A DNA stretch of 64,000 bases from CAYPFY01 sp964410105 (GTDB taxonomy: Bacteria; Bacteroidota; Ignavibacteria; UBA10030; SZUA-254): positions 1-64,000 of the forward strand of contig CAYPFY010000011.1 of the NCBI GenBank assembly GCA_964410105.1, written 5' to 3'. Under the pieces are notes generated by a model. The model worked only from the letters and a program-made list of their open reading frames with translations. It made no database searches and was not told where the DNA came from. Position 1 is the first letter of the stretch, and every line of letters begins with the position of its first letter. The translations under genes were made by a program, and so were the position numbers. Shown in pieces: positions 1 to 7,384 of the stretch.

Positions 1-801
1 TTCGAGGGCGGTGCTGTCGCCGAAAAACGTATCCACGCTCGGGTCATGATTGGAATAAGGAATCTCATTGACGATGAACGTCTCCTCGTTGATCAGCTTC
101 ATGTAATAGTCGATGTGGATCTTATAATTGGCGACGGTTATAAGATCGTTGATTCCGAAAAGCGGTCGATTGATATTCGTTTGGAACGCATCGCAGATGA
201 GCCTTCCATGTCCGTCCGTCAGAAAGTTTCCCCCATCCATGATGGATGTGCTGACGAAAGGTTTCGCGAGAAACTGACTGATGGTCGTGTCGAGATCTCG
301 TCCTGCCATGGAGGGAGATTCAACTCCGTTCCGGTATATGGTGTAGGGGCCCCAGTCGCGTATCCACACTTTTTCGACGTCATCAGAAAGGGCGGGGTAG
401 AAAATTATGTGGAGATGCGGGGACGGCGCGATGCCGAGCGCGGCGAGAGTATCGGCCACATGGTAATCACTGTAGAGGTAGGGACCGTACTTACCGGTAT
501 GAGAAGTATCGTCAAGGACATAGACCTCTACACCCGCGTTGAGAGCCTCGCGGACGAGGGTCGACTGGGTCGAGAGAGTGCCGTTGTAACGCCCGGTCCA
601 GTAATTCGTCCAGCCTTCGGTCTGCACTGCATTGAAGATTTTGTAGTATTCCTTCTCATCCCAACGGATGACCACGCCTTGCGCCTCTTCGAACTCGGCG
701 GCCGTGCGCGGATTAGTAATGCTCTGCGAATACGCTGATGATAAGCAAAGGAGAGAGCTCAGGTAGGATAATACCAGAGTCTCTTGGAGTCGGGAGACCA
801 T
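1..801 (-). CDS. Exported agmatine/peptidyl-arginine deiminase-family protein, partial (3' end off the left edge)
   Basis: The minus frame is open from the ATG at 801 to the window edge (267 codons). It begins with a short signal peptide (hydrophobic run about residues 7-23, ending AYSQS). It then shows the opening TAAEFEEAQGVVIRW, typical of the PAD_porph/agmatine deiminase fold, followed by WIRDWGPY and MDGGNF, which form part of the guanidino-substrate site in that family. Known members hydrolyse agmatine or peptidyl-arginine, releasing ammonia. The catalytic His and Cys lie near the C-terminus and are outside the window, so activity cannot be judged. The signal peptide argues for an extracytoplasmic enzyme rather than cytoplasmic polyamine synthesis. 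A C-terminal sorting tail is possible but unseen. Confidence 0.8.
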   Translation of the reverse strand, partial: MVSRLQETLVLSYLSSLLCLSSAYSQSITNPRTAAEFEEAQGVVIRWDEKEYYKIFNAVQTEGWTNYWTGRYNGTLSTQSTLVREALNAGVEVYVLDDTSHTGKYGPYLYSDYHVADTLAALGIAPSPHLHIIFYPALSDDVEKVWIRDWGPYTIYRNGVESPSMAGRDLDTTISQFLAKPFVSTSIMDGGNFLTDGHGRLICDAFQTNINRPLFGINDLITVANYKIHIDYYMKLINEETFIVNEIPYSNHDPSVDTFFGDSTALE

Positions 802-1341
802 ATTTTTCCGCTTCAGCACGGACTTTCTCTTTACTAGGCGTTGTGAACGCCCCACAAGGCGAAGAATATGGCAGAATATACCGGGGAGCCAAGACGGCGG
901 GGAGCCGTTCGGGCTTTCGTAACAAGTGGGGTAAATAGGGATTACTCGAGTATGATCGCGAGAAAGGGCAACATTCGCAAGCCACTGGGTCACAAAACGA
1001 GTAAAATGAGCCGGAGCAGTTACTTGGTCAGCGGGTGTTGTTCAAAACGCAGCGTATTCAATGGTTACAGCTGGTGATATGGATCACACCCCCGTGCCTT
1101 CCAGAGATCAAACTCGCTGATTGACTTCGTTCATATCCCTCGATTCACATCTTCCCCCGAACTCTGCGGAACTTGATCAGACAAGAAAACCTTTCGGCGA
1201 GAACCGAGGTGGTGCATTCCTTTTGTCTCTGAACTCTCTTCGCTCGGGCCTTAATTCCTTGACAAATTGCACTGAAATTTATATTTTTCAGAGAGTTCCG
1301 ATGAGGTTTTTGTTGAAAACTGCGGTGAGATCGCAAATCTG
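802..1341. other. Intergenic region between divergent genes; no gene seen
   Basis: This 540 bp lies between the deiminase-like gene (minus) and grpE (plus). Short open frames here lack ribosome-binding sites, codon bias and recognisable protein features. I found no tRNA-like fold and no CIRCE element (TTAGCACTC inverted repeat), so HrcA control of grpE-dnaJ is not supported. The only signal I can support is the grpE promoter near the right end. Confidence 0.5.
1259..1287 (+). promoter_or_regulatory. Candidate promoter of the grpE-dnaJ run
   Basis: A perfect TTGACA (1259-1264) is followed after 17 bp by TATTTT (1282-1287); TATATT at 1280-1285 is an alternative with 15 bp spacing. Transcription would begin near 1294, about 48 bp before the grpE ATG. 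The same TTGACA-17-TATTTT arrangement precedes the hydrolase at 59806. Confidence 0.55.
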
Positions 1342-1971
1342 ATGACCGAAGACGACCCGAAAGAGAAGAATCCGGAAGGAGAGCCAATACCGCCTCCCGA
1401 GGGCGAGGGACAAACACCCGCCGTGAGCGATATCGACATTCTCAGCTCCAAGGTGGCAGAACTCGAAAACAGCCTCACGCAATATAAGAACCAGCTCCTG
1501 AGAAAGGCGGCCGAGTTCGAGAACTATAAAAAGCGGACGGAGGCCGATTATGCCTCGCTCGTGAAATTCGCAAACGAGGATCTGATTCTGAAACTTCTGC
1601 CTGTTATCGACGACCTCGAGCGATCGTTGAAGGCGCGCAAGGAGTCGACGAGAGCCTCGGGAGAGAACGAGAGCGTGTTCATTCAGGGACTCGAGTTGAT
1701 CTATACAAAATTCCGCAAGATACTCGACTCCCAGGGATTACAGCACTTCGACGTGGTGGGAACAGCGTTCGACCCCCATCTTCACGATGCGCTCATGCAG
1801 GTTCCGCGATCCGATTTTCCCCCCCACACGGTGATCGAAGAGATCGAGAAAGGATTCACGCTCCATGGCAAAGTCATACGTCACGCTAAAGTGGTCGTCT
1901 CGGCCGACTCCGTCGGCGTGGAACGCCCGGATGACAAGCGGAACGGCGAGTCCGATGAAACCGGCCGATGA
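1342..1971 (+). CDS. grpE: Nucleotide exchange factor GrpE
   Basis: This 209-residue GrpE homologue releases ADP from DnaK and completes the DnaK-DnaJ folding cycle in the cytoplasm. It has the usual layout: an acidic, proline-rich N-terminus (about 1-35), a long coiled coil with the FENYKKRTEADYA stretch, the VIDDLERSL segment, and a C-terminal beta domain with FDPHLHDALM and a final KVVVS strand. The start at 1342 follows a GGTGAG-like site. dnaJ follows after 30 bp. dnaK and hrcA are not next to it in this window, unlike the hrcA-grpE-dnaK-dnaJ order in many bacteria. Confidence 0.95.
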   Translation: MTEDDPKEKNPEGEPIPPPEGEGQTPAVSDIDILSSKVAELENSLTQYKNQLLRKAAEFENYKKRTEADYASLVKFANEDLILKLLPVIDDLERSLKARKESTRASGENESVFIQGLELIYTKFRKILDSQGLQHFDVVGTAFDPHLHDALMQVPRSDFPPHTVIEEIEKGFTLHGKVIRHAKVVVSADSVGVERPDDKRNGESDETGR

Positions 1972-2001
1972 ACGTGACTGAACCACTCGCATGCTAGCTT
2001 A

Positions 2002-3174
2002 ATGGGGAAAAGAGACTACTACGATATACTGGAAGTTTCGCGGACGGCGAACCCGGATGAGATAAAGAAGGCGTACCGTAAGGCAGCCCTGAAATATCAT
2101 CCCGATCGCAATCCCAATAACAAGGAGGCTGAAGAAAAATTCAAGGAGGCCGCCGAGGCTTACGAGGTCCTGAGCGATACCGAGAAACGGCGGCGATACG
2201 ACCAATTTGGTCACGAAGGAATGCGACCGGGCTCCGACTACCATGGCTACACCAACATCAATGACATTTTTTCGAGTTTCAACGATATATTCGGATCAGG
2301 CTTCGGCGGCGGCATCTTCGAGGAAGTCTTTGCAGGAGGCAAAGCGCGTTCACGGGGGCGGTCCCATACGGGCACGCCCGGGTCCGACCTCAAGATTCGC
2401 CTTCCCCTGACGCTGGAAGAAATCGCTTCCGGGGTGGAAAAGAAGTTGAAGGTCAAGAGGTGGAAGACGTGCGAAACATGCGATGGCACCGGCGCCCGCT
2501 CAAGTGCTTCGAGAATCTCATGCCCTGTCTGCGGCGGAACAGGCGAAGTTCGCCAGGTGTCGCGCTCCGTGTTCGGACAGTTCGTCAATATCACGACATG
2601 CTCCAATTGTAACGGGGAGGGCCGCATAATCAAGGATCGCTGTCCGACATGCGGAGGAGAGGGGCGCGTGCAGGGAGAGACGACGATCAAGGTCAATGTC
2701 CCGCCTGGGGTTTCGGAGGGCAACTATATTCCCCTTCGAGGCCAGGGCAATGCCGGACAACGGGGGGGCCCCCCCGGCGATCTCCTCGTCATCATCGAGG
2801 AAGAGCCCCACACGCTCTTCACCCGGAACGGAGACGATGTCATCCTTGACGTCCTTGTGCCATTCACCGATGCCGCACTCGGGACTGAGCTTGAAATCCC
2901 GACCCTGAACGGGCGAGCCCGGCTCAAAATTGAAGCGGGCACTCAGTCTGGCAAAATCCTCCGAATGCGGGACAGGGGAATTCCAGGGCTCAATGGGGGA
3001 GGCCGCGGCGACCAGCTCGTCCGGGTGAACGTCTGGATTCCGACCCGCCTTTCAAAGGAGGATAAAGAGCACCTGAAAACGATTGCCAAGAGCGAGAATA
3101 TCAAGCCACGGGAGGGAGATCGGTCCGCACATTCCGACAAGAGTTATTTTGAGAGACTGAAGGACAATCTCTAG
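2002..3174 (+). CDS. dnaJ: Chaperone DnaJ (type I Hsp40)
   Basis: This is the full-length 390-residue co-chaperone that delivers unfolded clients to DnaK and stimulates its ATPase. In order there are a J domain with the HPD tripeptide (about residues 33-35), a Gly/Phe-rich linker (about 75-115), and four zinc-binding repeats (CETCDGTG, CPVCGGTG, CSNCNGEG, CPTCGGEG, about residues 157-221). Two substrate-binding beta domains follow, with GVSEGNYIPLRGQGN. All eight zinc cysteines are present. No strong Shine-Dalgarno sequence precedes the ATG, so translation may be coupled to grpE. The next gene starts 3 bp after the stop. Confidence 0.97.
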   Translation: MGKRDYYDILEVSRTANPDEIKKAYRKAALKYHPDRNPNNKEAEEKFKEAAEAYEVLSDTEKRRRYDQFGHEGMRPGSDYHGYTNINDIFSSFNDIFGSGFGGGIFEEVFAGGKARSRGRSHTGTPGSDLKIRLPLTLEEIASGVEKKLKVKRWKTCETCDGTGARSSASRISCPVCGGTGEVRQVSRSVFGQFVNITTCSNCNGEGRIIKDRCPTCGGEGRVQGETTIKVNVPPGVSEGNYIPLRGQGNAGQRGGPPGDLLVIIEEEPHTLFTRNGDDVILDVLVPFTDAALGTELEIPTLNGRARLKIEAGTQSGKILRMRDRGIPGLNGGGRGDQLVRVNVWIPTRLSKEDKEHLKTIAKSENIKPREGDRSAHSDKSYFERLKDNL

Positions 3175-3177
3175 TCG

Positions 3178-3651
3178 ATGCGTCTTTTCGAGAAGTTTAA
3201 CCGGACGTTTGGGTTCACCAGGACGGAGAGCCGGGTTGTGCTCTTTCTCGTCGTCTCGTTTATCTTCGGGATCGGGGTGAAAACTCTCCGTTCCGGGAGC
3301 GGACCTCCTGTCGCCTTCGATTATACAGCGTCCGATTCGGAATTTGCGGCACTCTCGTCCGCAATCGATACCTCCCCGCCCGCTCCGTGGCCGGCCCGGA
3401 ATCTGATGCCGCGTTTTCCGGGCGACTCCGCCCGGGCTCATGCAGACAAGGATCATCCGCTGGATCTCAATATGGCATCAAAGGCCGAGCTCATCGCTCT
3501 CCCGGGTATCGGAGAAGTCACTGCCGAAAAGATCATTCTCTACCGGAAGGATCACGGAAAATTCTCTTCCGTCGATGAACTCTCGAGGATCAAAGGGATC
3601 GGGCCCAAGAAACTTGAGCGCCTCCGGCCCCTCTGCAGGGTGGAGAAGTAA
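3178..3651 (+). CDS. ComEA-like helix-hairpin-helix DNA-binding protein, membrane-anchored
   Basis: This is a 157-residue protein with one N-terminal membrane segment (about residues 18-36, VVLFLVVSFIFGIGV), a linker, and a C-terminal tandem helix-hairpin-helix region. The LDLNMASKAELIALPGIG and IKGIGPKKLERLRP stretches match the ComEA HhH fold, which binds DNA non-specifically. In competent bacteria ComEA sits on the periplasmic face and receives incoming DNA; here that role is inferred only from domain order. It lies 4 bp before a PilM-like gene, a loose fit with a pilus or competence theme. No other com or pil genes are in the window. Confidence 0.8.
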   Translation: MRLFEKFNRTFGFTRTESRVVLFLVVSFIFGIGVKTLRSGSGPPVAFDYTASDSEFAALSSAIDTSPPAPWPARNLMPRFPGDSARAHADKDHPLDLNMASKAELIALPGIGEVTAEKIILYRKDHGKFSSVDELSRIKGIGPKKLERLRPLCRVEK

Positions 3652-3655
3652 GGCC

Positions 3656-4525
3656 ATGGGAAGAGAATATGTGGCCGGACTGAGTGCAGCAGAAGGGCGA
3701 GCCCAGCTTGCCGTTTTCGAAAAGCGTGAAGGGGAATTCCGTCTTCTCCATCTCCAGGAGGACGAGCGCCGGGATGAAACGCCGCTATGGTTTCTCCGCG
3801 GCCTGACCGACCCCCAGGTCCGAATTGTGAAAAAAGTCTCCCGCGTGTCGGTGGCCCTTGAAGAGAGTTCGCTCTTCCTGCACTCGTTTCCGATTGACAC
3901 TTCACTGACCCGGTCAGAACAGGACGAGCACGTCGCATGGGAGCTGGGCAATGTACGCCCTGGATTTGATGCCAGCGCCCACGTTTGTGACCTCCATTTT
4001 CTCCGCACGCAGGCTCGCGATCAATTGGCGGACGTTCTCGTTGTCTCCATCCCGAGATCGCTCATCTCCGGAATCCAGGATGCGGTTCACGATCGGAAAA
4101 TTCAGCTGACGGGGATCGATACCCAGTTCTTTGGATTCGAATCGTCGCTCCTGATGAATTACCCCGAGGTAAAGGAGAAAACGGTTGCCCTCGTCCGCGC
4201 ATCAGCGGACCATACCGAACTCGGCTGGGAGTTTCACGGACGCCTGATCGGGTACGAGAGGGCGCTCCCCCCTAAGCCTGATGCCGTCGTCGAGAAGATC
4301 CGCGCACAGCTGCCGGAGCTTCCTATCTCGGATATCTACTGCTGTGGAGCTTCCCTGTCGCCTGAATTCAGGGATACGCTGGCCGAATCTCTCGGGCTCC
4401 CGGTCACGCTCGTGAATCCCTTCCGCCGCTCGGTCGATGTCTCGCCGTGTGAGCCTTTTGACCGATTTTCAGGGAAAGTGCACCACCTTGCCCCCTGTGC
4501 GGGGATCGCGCTCCGTCGGCGGTGA
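3656..4525 (+). CDS. PilM-like actin-fold protein (putative)
   Basis: This is a 289-residue cytoplasmic protein; the ATG at 3656 is chosen because it lies just after the preceding stop, although the frame is open further upstream. It resembles the PilM/FtsA-type ATPase fold: an N-terminal strand region with LEESSLFLHSFPID, a central VLVVSIPRSLISGIQDAV helix, and a C-terminal LVNPFRR followed by HLAPCAGIALR, which matches the end of PilM (NPF...aGLALR). PilM links type IV pilus components at the inner membrane. No pilN, pilO or pilQ is adjacent. The assignment rests on short motifs, so a divergent actin-like protein of other function remains possible. Its stop overlaps the next start (GTGA). 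Confidence 0.5.
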   Translation: MGREYVAGLSAAEGRAQLAVFEKREGEFRLLHLQEDERRDETPLWFLRGLTDPQVRIVKKVSRVSVALEESSLFLHSFPIDTSLTRSEQDEHVAWELGNVRPGFDASAHVCDLHFLRTQARDQLADVLVVSIPRSLISGIQDAVHDRKIQLTGIDTQFFGFESSLLMNYPEVKEKTVALVRASADHTELGWEFHGRLIGYERALPPKPDAVVEKIRAQLPELPISDIYCCGASLSPEFRDTLAESLGLPVTLVNPFRRSVDVSPCEPFDRFSGKVHHLAPCAGIALRRR

Positions 4526-5091
4526 GGATCATTACGGGAAAATACAAGGGGAGAAGAATATCCTCGATCGATGGCCCGCAGATCCGCCCGGCGACAGACA
4601 GGGTGAAGGGCTCGATATTCAACATGCTGCAAAACCGGCTCAGCCTCTCAGGCGCCCGCGTCCTTGATCTCTTCGCAGGCAGCGGCAGCCTGGGGCTCGA
4701 AGCCCTGAGCCGCGGCGCCCTGCTTGCGGTGTTCGTCGACGATTCGCCGGCCGCGCTCGAGGCCATTGAGTCGAATGCCGGGCTCCTTGGCTGCTCGGAC
4801 GATTGCACCCTCGTCCAGAGCGATGCAGAAGCCTTCATCGCCAGGAGCGGGGAGACATTCCAACTCATCTTTGCCGACCCGCCCTACCAGTACGAGAGGA
4901 TGGGAGAGATCCCGCAAATGATTTTTGGCCACAAGTTGCTCGCCAGCGGCGGATTCCTTATCATTGAGCATGCAAAGCAGACACGATTTCAGACCTCCTC
5001 CGAGTTCCGGCTGAGCGAGCGAAGGGAATTCGGGAACACCCATATCAGCTTTTTCACGTATCCGTCGCAGTCTCAGGCGCCCATCCCATGA
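4522..5091 (+). CDS. rsmD: 16S rRNA (guanine(966)-N(2))-methyltransferase RsmD
   Basis: This 189-residue methyltransferase modifies G966 of 16S rRNA in the 30S subunit using S-adenosylmethionine. It opens with the family signature MRIITGKYKGRRI and ATDRVKGSIFNML, has the SAM-binding loop VLDLFAGSGSLGLEAL (about residues 47-62), and the N6/N2-type catalytic motif FADPPY near residue 118. Translation starts at a GTG overlapping the previous stop by four bases. It directly precedes coaD, an arrangement common in many bacteria, with an ATGA overlap. Confidence 0.95.
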   Translation: MRIITGKYKGRRISSIDGPQIRPATDRVKGSIFNMLQNRLSLSGARVLDLFAGSGSLGLEALSRGALLAVFVDDSPAALEAIESNAGLLGCSDDCTLVQSDAEAFIARSGETFQLIFADPPYQYERMGEIPQMIFGHKLLASGGFLIIEHAKQTRFQTSSEFRLSERREFGNTHISFFTYPSQSQAPIP

Positions 5092-5582
5092 AGATCGCTC
5101 TCTATCCGGGAACGTTCGACCCCATCACTTTCGGGCATCTCGACGTCATCGAGCGTGCAAGCGAAATATTCTCGAAAGTGATTGTCACGGTCGCACGCAG
5201 CAGCAGCACAAAGACGCCGCTTTTTACATCCGCTGAGCGGGTCCGAATGATCCGTGAAGCCATCAAGCCCTATCGAAATGTCTCCGTGGAGAGCTTCGAC
5301 GGCCTTCTCGTCTCTTTTGCACGGAGGAAGAAGGCCTCGGCGGTCGTGCGGGGGCTTCGGGCGGTGTCGGATTTCGAGTACGAGTTTCAGATGGCCCTCA
5401 CGAATCGAAAGCTCGACTCCGGAATCGCCACCGTCTTTCTCATGCCGCACGAAAAGTACACCTACCTGAACTCGAGCATCGTGAGGGAGATCGCGTTGCT
5501 TGGAGGGGACGTCGCGGAATTTGTGCCCCCGGCCGTCCAGAGGGAACTGCGGAAGAAGATGCGCGGTCTCGACCGGAAATGA
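5088..5582 (+). CDS. coaD: Phosphopantetheine adenylyltransferase
   Basis: This 164-residue enzyme transfers AMP from ATP to 4'-phosphopantetheine, the penultimate step of coenzyme A synthesis. The nucleotidyltransferase motif appears as YPGTFDPITFGHLDVI with the GHxD-type loop, and the second signature as YLNSSIVREI near residue 127. Length and order match the CoaD family (about 160 residues). It overlaps rsmD and the downstream aminotransferase by ATGA junctions, so the three are probably translationally coupled. Confidence 0.96.
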   Translation: MKIALYPGTFDPITFGHLDVIERASEIFSKVIVTVARSSSTKTPLFTSAERVRMIREAIKPYRNVSVESFDGLLVSFARRKKASAVVRGLRAVSDFEYEFQMALTNRKLDSGIATVFLMPHEKYTYLNSSIVREIALLGGDVAEFVPPAVQRELRKKMRGLDRK

Positions 5583-6778
5583 AATCGCTCTCCCTTAAAG
5601 TCCAGCAGCTGGAAGAATCCCAGACTCTCGCCCTGACCCAGATCGCACGCACCATGCGCGAATCGGGCGCCGATGTGGTAAATCTCACCGCGGGAGAGCC
5701 CGATTTCCCGACTCCGCCTCACGTCAAGATGGCCGCCATCCAGGCGATCGATGAGAATTTTACTCACTACACGGCCAACCAGGGAATCCCGGAGCTGATT
5801 GGGGAAATTGTGAAAAAATTCGAGCGCGACAATGACCTGCACTTCGAGCCGTCCCAGATCCTTGTTTCGACAGGGGCGAAACACTCAATTTATAATGCGC
5901 TTCAGGCGATCTGCAACCGGGGGGACGAAGTTATCATCCCGTCGCCGTACTGGGTGAGTTATCCTGAAATGGTGAAGCTTGTGGACGCGACCCCTGTGGT
6001 CGTGCCCACAGACCAGAGTTCGCGGTTCAAGCTCACCGCCCGGCAGCTCAGACAGGCCACCCATTCGAAAACGAAGGCCCTTATCCTGAATTCCCCCTCA
6101 AACCCGACCGGGAGCGTCTACTCTCAGGGGGAGACGGAGGAACTCGCTGAGGTGGTCGCGGACAGCGGAATCTATGTCATCTCGGATGAGATTTATGAGA
6201 AAGTCATCTACGGGGCGAAACATTTCAGCATCGGGAGCATCAAGAAGATCAAGGACCAGGTCATCACCGTGAACGGGGTCTCGAAGGCCTATGCGATGAC
6301 GGGATGGCGTATCGGGTTTCTCGGCGCGCCTGCCGGGATCGCTCAGGCGGCAGCAAAGGTACAGAGCCAGGTGACATCCAACGCCACATCGATCGCTCAG
6401 CGGGCCGCCGCTGCCGCGCTCAGAGCGCCGTGCTCCGATGTCGATATCATGGTGAAGGAATTCCTCAAACGCCGGGATTTTCTCATCTCTGAATTGTCGA
6501 AAATTCCCGGGTTCGATGTGCTGAACCCCCAAGGCGCATTTTACCTCTTTCCCTCGGTCAGTTCGTTCGTCGGGAAGCGCGCGAACGGAAAGCTCATCAA
6601 GGATGATGTTGATCTCTGCCATTACTTTCTCGACGAAGAGCAGCTGGCCCTCGTGCCCGGTAGCTCCTTCGGCACACGGAATCACGTGCGGATATCTTTT
6701 GCGGCGTCGATGAAGGAACTTGAGAAGGCGCTTGCCCGGCTTAAGCGGGGATTCGGAAAACTTGCGGGAGGATTTTGA
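5579..6778 (+). CDS. aspC: PLP-dependent aminotransferase, aspartate aminotransferase class I family
   Basis: This 399-residue cytoplasmic enzyme of fold type I most likely interconverts aspartate and oxaloacetate with 2-oxoglutarate/glutamate. It shows HYTANQGIPEL, the NSPSNPTGSVY substrate/PLP region, VISDEIYEKVIY with the PLP-contacting Asp and Tyr, and the Schiff-base lysine in GVSKAYAMTGWRIGF (Lys236). The pattern is that of the subgroup Ib enzymes such as Bacillus AspB and Thermus AspAT. Exact substrate range (aspartate, prephenate or other amino acids) cannot be decided from sequence. It is coupled to coaD by an ATGA overlap. Confidence 0.88.
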   Translation: MKSLSLKVQQLEESQTLALTQIARTMRESGADVVNLTAGEPDFPTPPHVKMAAIQAIDENFTHYTANQGIPELIGEIVKKFERDNDLHFEPSQILVSTGAKHSIYNALQAICNRGDEVIIPSPYWVSYPEMVKLVDATPVVVPTDQSSRFKLTARQLRQATHSKTKALILNSPSNPTGSVYSQGETEELAEVVADSGIYVISDEIYEKVIYGAKHFSIGSIKKIKDQVITVNGVSKAYAMTGWRIGFLGAPAGIAQAAAKVQSQVTSNATSIAQRAAAAALRAPCSDVDIMVKEFLKRRDFLISELSKIPGFDVLNPQGAFYLFPSVSSFVGKRANGKLIKDDVDLCHYFLDEEQLALVPGSSFGTRNHVRISFAASMKELEKALARLKRGFGKLAGGF

Positions 6779-6845
6779 GAACGATGTGCCTGATCGCCGG
6801 AGAATGCAACCATGGTCGATAATCACCCTCGCTCGAAAGGAGAAA

Positions 6846-7175
6846 ATGCCCACATACCATTACAAATGTAAAGAGTGTGGGCATGAATTCGAGGAGCTTC
6901 AGAAAATATCTGAAAGCCCTCTCAGGGATTGCCCCTCGTGCAAGAAACCAGCATTGGTCCGGATCATCGGAGGAGGGGCGGGTCTGCTGTTCAAAGGCAG
7001 CGGATTTTATCTCACCGATTACAAGAAACCCCCGAAGTCCCCCGACTCCCCATCCCCCGAGACAAAGAAGTCCGAGACAAAGAAGTCCGATCCAAAGCCG
7101 GACTCTCCGAAGTCTTCGGATGCATCTTCACCTCCTCCACCAGAGAAGCCCAAAACCCCACCCAAAAAAGATTGA
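6846..7175 (+). CDS. FmdB-family zinc-ribbon protein with long charged proline tail
   Basis: This is a 109-residue protein starting at the ATG that follows an AAAGGAG site. The first 70 residues are a FmdB/CxxC_CxxC_SSSS regulatory zinc ribbon (YKCKECGHEFEELQKI, then DCPSCKKP), followed by GGGAGLLFKGSGFYLTDY, which is standard for the family. The tail is a low-complexity Pro/Ser/Lys run with a repeated ETKKS unit, probably disordered. The family is widespread but of unclear function; a regulatory role was proposed from the amide-degradation operons where it was named. An upstream open frame from 6720 overlaps the aminotransferase and is not needed. Confidence 0.85.
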   Translation: MPTYHYKCKECGHEFEELQKISESPLRDCPSCKKPALVRIIGGGAGLLFKGSGFYLTDYKKPPKSPDSPSPETKKSETKKSDPKPDSPKSSDASSPPPPEKPKTPPKKD

Positions 7176-7384
7176 CTGCGTCGTATTGCTACCGGGGGAA
7201 TCCCCTCGTTGGCGCAACGCCGACTTAAGGCATAAGGATCGTTTTCCCTCCCGCAAGGGGGTTTCGGCAAGATTCTGGTGACACGGTACGATCCCCGGCA
7301 TTTCTATCCCAATAGTGTGGACTGAGAGGAATGGGATTATCCTGATCTAACGATTCTATTATGAACAGATTGCCGAGAATGGTC

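Noticed and set aside
46..738. 230-codon plus-strand open frame at the left edge
   Set aside because: The opposite strand encodes a clear deiminase-family protein with a signal peptide; this frame has no recognisable product and is a shadow.
802..1341. CIRCE/HrcA operator upstream of grpE
   Set aside because: I looked for the TTAGCACTC inverted repeat and found none.
7176..7384. Possible terminator or small RNA after the FmdB-like gene
   Set aside because: Short GC-rich inverted repeats (CCCTC/GAGGG type) are present, but none has a convincing stem plus T-run, and no known RNA fold was found.
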